Below are positions 34,412 through 44,895 of a stretch of DNA of 64,000 nt, one piece after another. Positions within the stretch are counted from its first letter, which is position 1. Each line of letters begins with the position of its first letter. Both the position numbers and the translations under genes were made by a program. The stretch is from Garcia nutans (lineage: Eukaryota; Streptophyta; Magnoliopsida; Malpighiales; Euphorbiaceae), in contig CANTUV010000037.1 of assembly GCA_947685225.1 (NCBI GenBank), positions 30,647,001 through 30,711,000 of the forward strand, given 5' to 3'. Under the pieces are notes generated by a model, which saw nothing but the letters and a program-made list of their open reading frames with translations, was not told the DNA's origin and made no database searches.

Positions 34412-35767
34412 TGTTAGTAAATCGAAAAAAATCTGCAACCCTTTTGCCGCAGCGGAAAACAAAAATTATCTTTCGATTTATTCCCAGGATCCATGTGATC
34501 CATTCAGTTCAATAAAAGAGATTCGAAACTAACCTTTTGTGTAGCTTCAAATCGATTAACAGATGCTGCCTTCTGAAGACGAACACCCTCTAGCGAAGTC
34601 CACATGAACGTACGCCGGTCTGAGTGCTAGCTCACCAACGGCAGTGGCTGAACCTTTTCAAAAATGAAACTAGGGTTTTTAGGTTTTTCTCTTCTTCCGT
34701 TTTCTTTCAAAACGAATAATGATCAGATCATCATCCCTCTAGCCCTTTTAAAACCGTTTAAAAGACTTTCCTTGTCAAAACCCTAACTGTCCATATCCTA
34801 TATGGACCCACGTTTTTAATAATTATTATCTAATAATAATTATTATAACAATATTATTATTAATATCTAATAATAATAATAATACTGACAACAATAATAA
34901 AAATATAATTATTATTATTTAAGTACAGCCTACGTTCTATGTGTGTGACCCGATAGGCTCATATTAACTGGTAGTGTATTTCAATCTCTATTGAAATGCA
35001 CAAATCATAATTGGCCTCTAGCAAGACATTACGACTACCCAATTAATCATGAGAATCATTATAAATGAAAACCTGAAATAGTACATGCATTAATCCCTTT
35101 GTCACACGATATCTAGTTTGAACATAAGTCATAGTAAATGTCATACTTATATTGTCCAAACTTATGATTACTCGATCTCCAAGTTAACTGATAAACAAAT
35201 AAGATTGATCTTATATCAACTTATTTGAGCACGGCCATGCATTTCTCAGTTACACTTATCGAGGGGCCCAGAAGATATCTCTCTCATAGAGAGGGACAAA
35301 TTCCATCTTGATTGTTCATTTTCCTCTACATAATTTATACCATGTTCAAGCATAACCTTTATAATTATCTAGTTACAGATAACGTTTGATCATGTCAAAA
35401 CATAATATTCCTTATTTTGGAAACTATGACAATCTCAAGTCAAAGGATTAAATGAAAACTATTATGAGATACACTTATGACATTAAACCATGAAGTGATA
35501 TCTATGTGGGTCTATCCAATACACTGTTCTCTAACATGTATCCATAATATTGATTTGTATCTTCATACCTATAATCATCTTATGATTATCAAATCAATAT
35601 TACACTAGTTATATTTATTATTATCTCCATAACAATAATAAACCAGGGATATAATCATTATTATATATAACATGAAAACATAACAATGATAATAAAAACT
35701 TCTTTATTAATAACAAAATGAATAACATTAAGGTCCAAATCAATGGCCTAGGGCATATACACTAACA
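34412..35767 (-). mobile_element. Solo LTR of Ty1/copia type
   Basis: 1,356 bp, flanked by TSD AATCA (34407-34411 and 35768-35772). On the minus strand it begins TGTTAGTGTATATGCCCTA and ends ATTTACTAACA, with a CCGCTGCGGC motif near its end, features I associate with plant copia LTRs. Termini TGTTAGT/ACTAACA are inverted repeats. It contains an ATT-rich microsatellite at about 34820-34915. No internal copia genes are present. Confidence 0.85.
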
Positions 35768-35829
35768 AATCAGTGGTATTGATATGATGATATACTTACC
35801 TTGTGTTAACTTACCTGGCTCCGTGTTAG

Positions 35830-36062
35830 CGCAATCGTTGTGTTATCCGAGGTGGAGGGTGTGTCTATAAAGTCCGACAATGGTATGATGTAGCACCTTC
35901 TCGGGTAAAATGGATTATTCGAGATTGCAGTTTTGAAAGCTTTATCTTGAAATTACCATCCGAGGAGTGTCCGATAGACAAGAGTGTAGTTCAGGCATTG
36001 TCAGAGTGGTGGATGGACAAGGCCCATACTTTTCACCTACCTATAGGAGAGATGACCATTGG
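35830..36062 (+). pseudogene. Plant mobile domain (PMD) fragment, cut by E4
   Basis: An open frame of 77 codons, preceded by a possible acceptor (TGTTAG|CGC) and truncated at 36062 by the E4 insertion. It reads WYDVAPSRVKWII...FILKLP and then VVQALSEWWMDKAHTFHLP followed by GEMTI. The last part is the signature opening of the plant mobile domain (ALxERWxxETHTFHLPxGEMT), the domain of MAIN/MAIL proteins and of PMD genes carried by MULE transposons and Tat-lineage retrotransposons. It is antisense to the Tat-like element and between its 3' array and pol, where antisense extra ORFs of Tat elements are found. The rest of the domain may lie beyond E4, outside the window. Confidence 0.7.
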
Positions 36063-37378
36063 TGTAACACCCCTATATCCCGTATACGTACACAGCATGC
36101 TAATACGATCATAATATGCATATACTGAATATAGAAATGCCAAATAAAGAAAACAAATGACTCATCCCTTTTCAAAATCATAAACAAGTTTAAATCATTT
36201 AAAAGAAATTATAAAAGACAAAAGATAAAATATTTATTTAAAAGCAGCGGAAAATACAACCAATATTTACAAATTCTTATAAATCAAAATTCAAGCTTTA
36301 CAAAACATAAAGTATATACATGTTTGGCAGTTTGTCTTCGATCTTTAAGCTTCACTAGCAACACCTCAAGATCTAGCCTCTACTCGGCCTAGATGAACTC
36401 TCTGGTTCTTCCCTGTTACCTGTGCGATAAATCATAATCGCGCTAAGCCAACGGCTTAGTGGTATAAACTACAATAATACTATGATTCGATGTAATGCCA
36501 ATGTCACAATCAATTTCATACACCATTCAAAAGAATATTACATTTCAATATTTTACTTTGTTCAATGTCATATCAAACATTCATATTGTATCTTCATAGT
36601 TCTATTAATTTCACTATTCAAGAATCACATTAAATACAAAGACAAGCATGGGCCCAAAGACACTAATATGCCATTCAACTTTCAGAGTTAATGTTTTAGT
36701 TTAATTATCACATTTATCATTATCCCAACTAGGCTTCAAGGATTTAGGTTCAACCAAGCTTCAAGGGGAACAAAGCATGCTAAGTATCAACCCAACTTGG
36801 CTTCAAGAACCAAACCCAACCTAGCTTCAAGGGTTGTAACATCTCAATTAGGCTTCAAGGACTAGATCCAACCAAGCTTCAAGGGGAGTAAAACATGTTA
36901 AACTTCAACCCAACTTGGCTTCAAGGATCAAGCCCAACCTAACTTCAAGAGATTGTTACTATTAGGCATGCCACCAACAACAAAACTCTGAAAATGAATA
37001 ACATATTAGACACACAATTCATTTATTATTTCATTATCAATTTCATTCTCAATTCTCATCATCATTTAGGCAAACATGCCCCACTTATCTCAATTGAAGT
37101 ATCATAGCCAATCACAATGGCTTCACATCTCATTTGAATCACCATAGCCAATCACAATGGCTTCACATCTTAATTCGCAATATAACACTTCATTATTCAA
37201 GTATACATATATATCATCAATTATATTGAACATCAATTAGGTAAACATATCATTATTCAATCATATCGTCTAGGTATGCTTCAATCATATCATTTCCATC
37301 ATTACTCAACGGCATTGAACATTATCTAGGAAAACATGCCTCAATCATAACATTTACATCATTATAACTCATAACATT
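36063..37378 (-). repeat. E4 3' LTR, left part
   Basis: Starts TGTAACACCCCTATATCCCG. It includes the twin hairpin and two CTTGAAG-type cassettes (about 36725-36960). Broken at 37378 by E3. Confidence 0.93.
36422..36458 (-). other. Twin hairpin, E4 copy
   Basis: Stem 1 TAAGCC / GGCTTA is perfect. Stem 2 GCGCGAT / ATCGCAC has one mismatch. 37 nt. In the right LTR of E4 the sequence stops 1-2 nt before this structure because E5 inserted there. Confidence 0.72.
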
Positions 37379-40031
37379 TGTAACACCCCTTCCCGACCTA
37401 CGTGTGTAAGCTGAGTAGAGGCGCCACCCTATCCTAATGTTGCTACCACTTTTACTTAGTCAAATTTTTGTTCCGATTTTTATAGAAATTTTGCCATAGT
37501 TTTGCCTAAAAATTCAATCCCAAGTGTCGACAAAACTGGTTTTTTTCTAATTTTTGAAAACATTTTTACACAAACCAATGCAAACAAAATCATTCTCAGT
37601 ACACTTCCAATAAATCCCCCTTATAACCTCAACTACAACCTGCAAAAAGGATTTACACTTCTAGTACAAAATAAAGTAAAGGTTTATTATGAAATACAGC
37701 AGATAAAATCTTTGTTCACTATGCAACGGAAAGTAACAATATTTACAAATTCATATACATCAAAACTCAAGTTTTACAACACATAAAATTTATACATGTT
37801 TGGCAGTCAGTCTTCGATCTTAAAGCCCACTATTCACTCTTCAAAATCTAGGCTCGACTCGGCCTAGAGGAACTCTCTGGTTCTTCCTTGTCACCTGCGC
37901 GAAGAATCACATTCGCGCTAAGCCAACGGCTTAGTAAGATAAAACATGCTAATGGTATGCTTTAATGTAATGCAATGCCACATATGTTATTGATAAGATC
38001 AATATCATAAATATAAAGTTAACCACATAATTATGCATTTCACAAATCATAGTCATATGAGCATACCACATTTCAACATCTTTCCACATTCAACATTAAT
38101 CAATCATACTCAATAACCAACATCTCATTTCATTAACTCATAACATTATTTAGGACATTCATATAACCCTGACACCTATGGGCCCAACAAGTATTTAATA
38201 TGATATTCAGAGTTCAGAGTTACTGCTTTGGTTCATAGTCACAATAATCACGCCCGTAGGCAATGTATATACATGTATCTCTATCCATGGATAGTGTAAC
38301 AGACCCAGTCTCTTGGATCATCAACTCAACACATATGAGGAGATCCTCAACCCGGCAAGACTGTTACAAATCATATATCTCATAGTGTAACAGACCCAGT
38401 CTCTTGGATCATCAACTCAACACATATGAGGAGATCCTCAACCCGGCAAGACTGTTACCTTTTATCATTTCTTAGGCATGCCACCCAAATCCAGAACTCT
38501 GAAACTGAATAACATATTAAACAAACAATTCATTTATTATATAGTTACCATTTCCATTCTCAAATTCTCATCACATTTAGGCAAACATGCCTTCTTTCTT
38601 TCAATATCATCATCATAGCCAATCACAATGGCATTGCCTCATATCATGTCTTATTTGAATTATCATTTCAATTTCAATGTATATTATTCATGAAACACAT
38701 AACCATTCACAATGCATAACATAACATTGTTCAATCTCAACAATGCAATTAGGGCAAAGAACAATTGATATGATTCATATGAATAGTACATTCTGGTTTT
38801 AAACTCCATTTTATCCTTATTTTGAAAAATTGTATAAAATAATCTACTTGACTAAAAATTCTAAAATTTTTACAGAATTTAGTTTTGTATCTAAAAATCA
38901 TTCCTTTAAAATTTCAGATCAAACTGAACACAAAATCTTGGTCAAATAGTTCACCTAACCAGACTGCCCCAATTGCCCTGCATCCTGGCAGCAGTTCTGA
39001 ACTTTGTGAATTCCATAAATCAAATTCAATCAACGTGGTTCCAAATTATTTTTCTCAAATACTAGACTCACTAAGCAACAACATATCCAAAATTCGACTG
39101 GATATGATTTTTCTACATTTTATTAAAAATCCCGAAGTATAGCTGTCTCAGTTAAGGTACCTGCTGGAACAGGTCTAATAAAAATAATCTTTCTAAACTC
39201 ATAACCATTCCAAAATCGAATCAACATATTTTTCAGTCATTCTACACTCATAGAGGCACAACATATCAAAAATTCACTTCAAGAACATTTTTCTATAATT
39301 AATTAAAAATCATACAAATCACAGCCTTTACTAATTGTAAAACAGAAACAATTTCACTAAACACAACTCTTACTCAACACAATCACTTCCAACACCTTCA
39401 CCAACTCAACTTCTCATCATCAAACCAACAAACCCTAATTCCTTTCTCACACCACTTCAAAAGAATTGAAGAAATTAAAGAAAAGATCTTACCTCAAATG
39501 AAGAAATCCACAAATCTTTAACCAAAACCCTTGCTTCCTTCTTCAAAATGCTTCAAACCTCAAGATCACCTCTCTTTCTCTCTTTGTCTATGGAGAATCC
39601 GGCCACTTCAAGAAAGAAAGAAGAAAATGCACAAGTCAAACACCTTTTCTTCTTTTAATCTCCACCATGCATCTTACAAGGAAAATTACCAAAACACCTT
39701 TAACCATATAACTAACTCTTTGTCTCATATAAGCCCTTTATAGTAATTTCATTAACAACCAAAAATATCTTCTTCCACTTAACCATCACCTTGACTCTTC
39801 ATTTGACCAATGTATATGTTAATTATATCATCATATAAACAACATATACATTTGTCTCTAAACCCTAAATTTCTTCTCCAAAACACATATACATATACAT
39901 TCTCTTCCCATTTCTTTTCTCTTACAATTTAACACATATATGCACAAACATTCACTTCCCAATATATATATCAACAACCACAATAACAACAACATACTCA
40001 AAACTTCTAGGGCATAAATGAGGATATTACA
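37379..40031 (-). repeat. 3' LTR of E3
   Basis: 2,653 bp. Contains the twin hairpin (37897-37933), two approximately 100-bp GTAACAG...CTGTTAC cassettes (38295-38457), a GC-rich pair CTGCCAGGATG/GGGGCAG near 38960-39000, and a donor-like GAGGTAAGATC (GT at 39492-39491). Confidence 0.96.
37897..37933 (-). other. Twin hairpin, E3 3' LTR copy
   Basis: Both stems are perfect: TAAGCC / GGCTTA and GCGCGAA / TTCGCGC. 37 nt. The last stem pair is A-T here and T-A in E1, E5 and E4. Confidence 0.75.
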
Positions 40032-40044
40032 ATTCTCCCCCTCT
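40032..40044 (-). other. Polypurine tract of E3
   Basis: AGAGGGGGAGAAT on the minus strand, directly before the 3' LTR. Confidence 0.88.
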
Positions 40045-40078
40045 AAAAAGAAAATTTCGTCCTCGAAATTACCTGATA

Positions 40079-43000
40079 TCAAAGCTGAAACAATTGCGGA
40101 TACTGCTCTCGCATGGTATGCTCACTTTCCCAAGTCGCTTCTTCTTTTGCATGATTCTTCCAAAGAATCTTCACCAATGGCACTCTCTTGTTCCTTAACT
40201 CTTTCACTTCTCGTGCCAAGATAGCAACTGGTTCCTCTTCAAATGTCAAATCTGGGCTCACTTCAATAGACTCAAATGGCAACACATGAGATGGATCCGA
40301 CCTATATCTCCTCAACATAGAAACATGGAATACATTATGAATACGATCCAACTCAGGTGGCAAAGCAAGTCGATACGCCACTGGCCCAACTCTTTCTAAC
40401 ACTTCATACGGCCCAATGAAACGAGGACTCAATTTTCCTTTCCGACCGAACCTCAAAATTTTCTTCCAAGGAGACACTTTCAGAAATACCTTATCTCCAA
40501 CATCAAACTCTATATCTCTCCTTTTTAGATCTGCATAAGACTTCTGTCGGTCTGAAGCTGCTTTTAACCTGCCTCGAATCAACTTTACTTTATCTTCAGT
40601 TTCTTGAATCAAATCAGGACCAACCAACTTATTATCTCCAAGCTCATTCCAACAAAGAGGTGTCCTACACCGTCTGCCATACAATGCTTCAAACGGTGCC
40701 ATACCAATGCTGGATTGGTGACTATTGTTGTAAGCAAACTCCACAAGAGGTAAAAACCTATCCCAACTTCCAGAGAAATCGATGACACAGCTTCTCAACA
40801 TGTCCTCAATAATCTGTATCACCCTCTCTGACTGTCCATCCGTCTGTGGATGAAAAGCAGTGCTGAAGTGCAGTCGAGAACCTAAAGCACTATGCAAACT
40901 CTTCCAAAATCTGGAAGTAAACCTGGGATCTCGATCAGACACTAAAGAAGTTGGAACACCATGCAGTTTCACAATCTCATGGATATACAGCTCAGCCAAT
41001 CTCTCCAAAGAGTAATCCATTCGAACCGGAAGGAAATGAGCTGTCTTAGTCAATCTATCCACAATCACCCATATAGCATCATGCTTCTTTTGTGTCAATG
41101 GCAAACCAGACACAAAATCCATTGTCACTCTTTCCCACTTCCATTCTGGCACTGACAATGGTTGAAGCAACCCGGTTGGAACTTGATGCTCTGCTTTAAC
41201 CTTCTGACAAGTGAGACATTTCGATACAAACTCAGCAATGTCTCTCTTCAAACCAATCCACCAATAATGCTGTCTCAAATCATGATACATCTTCGTATTA
41301 CCCGGATGCATAGCAAACATTGACTGATGAGCTTCTTCTAAAATGACTCTTTTCAAATCAGCATCATCGGGTACACACAATCGGTTCTTAAACCAGAGAC
41401 TCCCATCATCTTTCACAACAAAATCTCTAGTCTTCCCATTCTTGCAATCTGAAAAAATCTTCTGAATCTTCTTATCGGCCAACTGAGCTTCTTTGATCTG
41501 ATCTAACAAAATCGGCTTTAATTGCAACTGTGCCAATAATGCACCATCAACACAAGGTACAAAACTGGCATGCAATGCTCTCAACTCAACAAGCAACGAG
41601 AGCGAGTAAACAGTTAAACCAGCTAAAGACTTCCGACTCAAGGCATCAGCAACAACATTTGCTTTACCTGGATGATAGTCAATCAAGCAGTCGTAGTCTT
41701 TAATCAATTCTAACCATCTCCTCTGACGAAGATTGAGTTCTTTCTGGACACCCAAATACTTCAAACTCTTGTGATCAGTGTAGATGAAACATTTCTCCCC
41801 AAACAGATAGTGGCGCCAAATCTTTAATGCAAACACAATGGCAGCCAATTCTAAATCATGGGTCGGATAGTTAAGCTCATGCGGTTTCAACTGTCGAGAT
41901 GCATAAGCTATAACTTTCCCTTCCTGCATCAATACACACCCCAAACCTCTATGTGAAGCATCACTGTAGATCACATATGGTTTGCCTTCAACAGGTAAAG
42001 TAAGAACAGGCGCTTGAGTCAACAACTCTCTCAACTGCTCAAAACTAGCCTGACACTGATCTGTCCACACAAATCTCACTCCCTTTCGAAGTAATCTGGT
42101 GAGTGGAGTAGCTATCAAAGAAAACCCTTTCACAAACCGTCGGTAATAGCCTGCCAAACCCAGAAAACTTCTAATCTCTGTCACAGACTTGGGTGGACTC
42201 CAATTTAAAATGGCTTCAACTTTGCTCGGATCAACTCTGATGCCTTCTGCAGAAACAATATGTCCGAGAAAAGCAACTTGATCCAACCAGAACTCACACT
42301 TCGACAATTTGGCAAATAACTGATTCTCTCTCAAAATCTGCAACACAATCCGCAGATGCATATCATGCTCCTCTTCATTCCGTGAATACACCAATATATC
42401 ATCAATGAAGACCACTACAAACTGATCCAAATAGGGCCTAAACACCCTATTCATCAAATCCATAAAAGCTGCAGGTGCATTCGTTAGACCAAAAGGCATA
42501 ACTAAAAACTCATAATGCCCATACCTGGTCCGAAAAGCAGTCTTAGGAACATCTTCACTTCTTACCCTCAGCTGATGGTACCCAGATCTCAAATCAATTT
42601 TGGAGAACACTGACGCTCCCTTCAACTGATCAAAGAGATCATCGATTCTAGGCAAAGGATATTTATTTTTAATAGTCACCTTGTTCAATTGCCTATAATC
42701 GATACACAACCTCATAGTACCATCTTTCTTCTTCACAAATAGCACAGGAGCTCCCCAAGGAGAAACACTGGGGCGAATGAATCCTTTGTCCAACAACTCC
42801 TGTAATTGCACTTTCAACTCCCTCAATTCTGCTGGTGCCATTCTATAAGGAGTAATAGAGATAGGAGTGGTACCAGGCAACAATTCAATACCGAACTCCA
42901 CCTCTCTCTCAGGAGGCAACCCTGGCAACTCCTCTGGAAACACATCCGGGAACTCAGCAACTGTGGCAATGCTATCAATAGGGGAACCCTTCACTCTAGT

Positions 43001-44728
43001 ATCCACCACATGAGCAAGATAGGCTTCACACCCCTTTCTAATCAACCTCCTGGCTGCAACAGCTGAAACAAATAAGGAGGCTAGCTGTTCCTGCTCATTA
43101 GATACTATCACCTCTCTACCATCACCCGTTCTCAAAGAAACAATTTTCTTTTTACAATCCACCACAGCTTCATGTCGAGATAGCCAATCCATACCTAAGA
43201 TCACGTCATATTCCTTAAATGGCATCTCAATCAAATCCCCAAGGAACTCCTCACCCTGCACCACTACTGCACTATCTCTATGCACCTTACTCACAACCAC
43301 ACTATGCCCTAACGGATTTGTTACCAACACATCAAATCCTAGGGACTCAGCATGCAAATCAGATACAGGCAAAACAGATGCACTAATATATGAATGTGTG
43401 GAACCCGGATCAATCAAAGCAAGTACTGGAGTATTAAATAAAGAAAAAGTACCAGCTATGACTGCCGATGTATCTGGCTGTCTCTGCATAACATACATCC
43501 TCTGGGAAGATCCAACCTCCTCTGGTCTACCCTCCCTGGATGTAGCACCTCCTCTAGAACTGAATCCTGGTCTACCTCCCCGGCTGGCACCTCTGCCTCC
43601 TCTGCCTCCCCTCACACTAGCTCGAGAAGCAGCAGAATCAACTGGCATCTGCTCCTGCCTCTCAGGACAGTCTCTCACAAAGTGGTCAGGTGATCCACAC
43701 CTGAAGCATACCCCTGATCTACTATGCCTCCAACAAACGCCCCCATGTCTTCCACCACACTGGTTACACACAGGTAAGGTGGATCTCTGAACTCCAGGAG
43801 TAGGAGCACTCGCTACTGAAGCTGCAGGTCTAAATCTCTGCCTCTGGAACTGCACTGACCTACCCACTGGTCTCTGGCTCCTACTACTCCGAGGAACAAA
43901 ACTTCCTCTACCCCTCTTCGCAGAAGAAGACCCTGCCTCGAACTGGGGCCTTCTAACCCTAACCTCTTCCTCTGAAGCAGCTGCAATAACTTGAGCTCGC
44001 TCTACACTTCGAGCTGCTGCCACAAGCTGTGAGAAATCCTGATATCTGGATCCAGCCACTAAGCACATGATCGAGGGCCTCAATCCCTCCTCAAATCGCC
44101 GACATCTATCAATCTCATCAGTAATGATACCCCCAGCATACTGACTCAGTCGAATAAACTCAACTTCATACTCAGTTACGGTCCGATGATCTTGCTTCAA
44201 ATCTAGAAACTCTCTTTTCTTCCCATCTTTATACTCCCTAGGAGTATACTTCAACTCAAATTCTCTCAGAAAATCCGCATAAGACAAGGTTGGTGGATCA
44301 TCCATAGAATGGGGCACTGTCTTCCACCAGTCGTAGGCATCCTTCTGTAGCAAAGATCTTGCATAGTCAAACTTCTCCTCTGAAGTGGCTTGCAACTGCA
44401 CAAATACCCTCTGAACTCTATCAAGCCACTGTTCTGCTACAGCCGGATCAACTGTACCAAAGAAATCCTCTGCTCCATATTTCCTTAGCTTATCATAGTG
44501 CCTTACTGGTACTGAAGGCTGAGGGGGTGGTGGCGGTGGCTGTGGTTGCACAGGTGCTTGTCTCATAGCTTCCAACATAGGCCTAAACCAGGCTGGCGGA
44601 ACCTCCTCCCCAGCTGGTCTACCCGACACCGAAGCAGGTGCCTCCTCAACACTATCAACCCTAGCTCCCTCAGCAGGAGCAATACTCTCGGCACTACCTT
44701 CAACAGATTGTCGCGAATGAGATGCCAT
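40079..44728 (-). CDS. gag-pol: E3 Gag-Pol polyprotein, full length, with chromodomain
   Basis: 1,549 residues in one frame. Gag: proline-rich linker (about 53-72), capsid-like Retrotrans_gag region (about 90-235), basic RG-rich tail, zinc knuckle C341/C344/H349/C354. Protease: LIDPGSTHS with D440, and ILGMDW at 510-515. Reverse transcriptase: about 630-800, D712 and the FIDD box with D776/D777. RNase H: D923, E960, D985. Integrase: zinc finger H1134/H1141/C1171/C1174 and triad D1204, D1265, E1301, with 35 residues between the last two. GPY/F module: about 1437-1457. Chromodomain-like tail: about 1495-1545, keeping W1523 but lacking the first and third aromatic cage residues of HP1, as in group II chromodomains. 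The tail is thought to guide integration to heterochromatin. Gag and Pol share one frame, so no frameshift is needed; the protease would release the parts. ATG 44728 is chosen because the homologous start is used in all five elements and the acceptor-like CAG precedes it. Confidence 0.97.
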   Translation of the reverse strand: MASHSRQSVEGSAESIAPAEGARVDSVEEAPASVSGRPAGEEVPPAWFRPMLEAMRQAPVQPQPPPPPPQPSVPVRHYDKLRKYGAEDFFGTVDPAVAEQWLDRVQRVFVQLQATSEEKFDYARSLLQKDAYDWWKTVPHSMDDPPTLSYADFLREFELKYTPREYKDGKKREFLDLKQDHRTVTEYEVEFIRLSQYAGGIITDEIDRCRRFEEGLRPSIMCLVAGSRYQDFSQLVAAARSVERAQVIAAASEEEVRVRRPQFEAGSSSAKRGRGSFVPRSSRSQRPVGRSVQFQRQRFRPAASVASAPTPGVQRSTLPVCNQCGGRHGGVCWRHSRSGVCFRCGSPDHFVRDCPERQEQMPVDSAASRASVRGGRGGRGASRGGRPGFSSRGGATSREGRPEEVGSSQRMYVMQRQPDTSAVIAGTFSLFNTPVLALIDPGSTHSYISASVLPVSDLHAESLGFDVLVTNPLGHSVVVSKVHRDSAVVVQGEEFLGDLIEMPFKEYDVILGMDWLSRHEAVVDCKKKIVSLRTGDGREVIVSNEQEQLASLFVSAVAARRLIRKGCEAYLAHVVDTRVKGSPIDSIATVAEFPDVFPEELPGLPPEREVEFGIELLPGTTPISITPYRMAPAELRELKVQLQELLDKGFIRPSVSPWGAPVLFVKKKDGTMRLCIDYRQLNKVTIKNKYPLPRIDDLFDQLKGASVFSKIDLRSGYHQLRVRSEDVPKTAFRTRYGHYEFLVMPFGLTNAPAAFMDLMNRVFRPYLDQFVVVFIDDILVYSRNEEEHDMHLRIVLQILRENQLFAKLSKCEFWLDQVAFLGHIVSAEGIRVDPSKVEAILNWSPPKSVTEIRSFLGLAGYYRRFVKGFSLIATPLTRLLRKGVRFVWTDQCQASFEQLRELLTQAPVLTLPVEGKPYVIYSDASHRGLGCVLMQEGKVIAYASRQLKPHELNYPTHDLELAAIVFALKIWRHYLFGEKCFIYTDHKSLKYLGVQKELNLRQRRWLELIKDYDCLIDYHPGKANVVADALSRKSLAGLTVYSLSLLVELRALHASFVPCVDGALLAQLQLKPILLDQIKEAQLADKKIQKIFSDCKNGKTRDFVVKDDGSLWFKNRLCVPDDADLKRVILEEAHQSMFAMHPGNTKMYHDLRQHYWWIGLKRDIAEFVSKCLTCQKVKAEHQVPTGLLQPLSVPEWKWERVTMDFVSGLPLTQKKHDAIWVIVDRLTKTAHFLPVRMDYSLERLAELYIHEIVKLHGVPTSLVSDRDPRFTSRFWKSLHSALGSRLHFSTAFHPQTDGQSERVIQIIEDMLRSCVIDFSGSWDRFLPLVEFAYNNSHQSSIGMAPFEALYGRRCRTPLCWNELGDNKLVGPDLIQETEDKVKLIRGRLKAASDRQKSYADLKRRDIEFDVGDKVFLKVSPWKKILRFGRKGKLSPRFIGPYEVLERVGPVAYRLALPPELDRIHNVFHVSMLRRYRSDPSHVLPFESIEVSPDLTFEEEPVAILAREVKELRNKRVPLVKILWKNHAKEEATWESEHTMREQYPQLFQL

Positions 44729-44740
44729 CTCTACCTATAT

Positions 44741-44747
44741 CTGCAAA
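44741..44747 (-). other. Candidate leader 3' splice site before E3 gag
   Basis: TTTGCAG on the minus strand, 12 nt before the ATG. With the donor-like GAGGTAAGATC in the 5' LTR (GT at 47009-47008) it would define an intron of about 2.27 kb that removes the twin hairpin and primer-binding site. Confidence 0.4.
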
Positions 44748-44877
44748 CACAGCAGAATATTCCTCATTAAAGATCAAAGACTGCCATACCAAAACATGTA
44801 TTTTACTCAAAAACCCACTTTAAAAATCAAAATATTCTTTTTCTTACAATTGATCTAGGTTGAGAATCTCAAACCTA

Positions 44878-44890
44878 GGCTCTGATACCA
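44878..44890 (-). other. Primer-binding site of E3 (initiator Met-tRNA)
   Basis: TGGTATCAGAGCC on the minus strand, 5 nt from the 5' LTR. Confidence 0.93.
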
Positions 44891-44895
44891 AAAAT

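Noticed and set aside
34820..34915. Matrix-attachment or origin-like ATT-rich run
   Set aside because: It is a simple microsatellite within the copia solo LTR, with nothing else pointing to an origin.
37502..37786. 94-residue frame in the E3 LTR, repeated at 45019-45303
   Set aside because: It occurs in both LTRs only because LTRs are duplicates. It overlaps the likely poly(A) region and shows no family resemblance.
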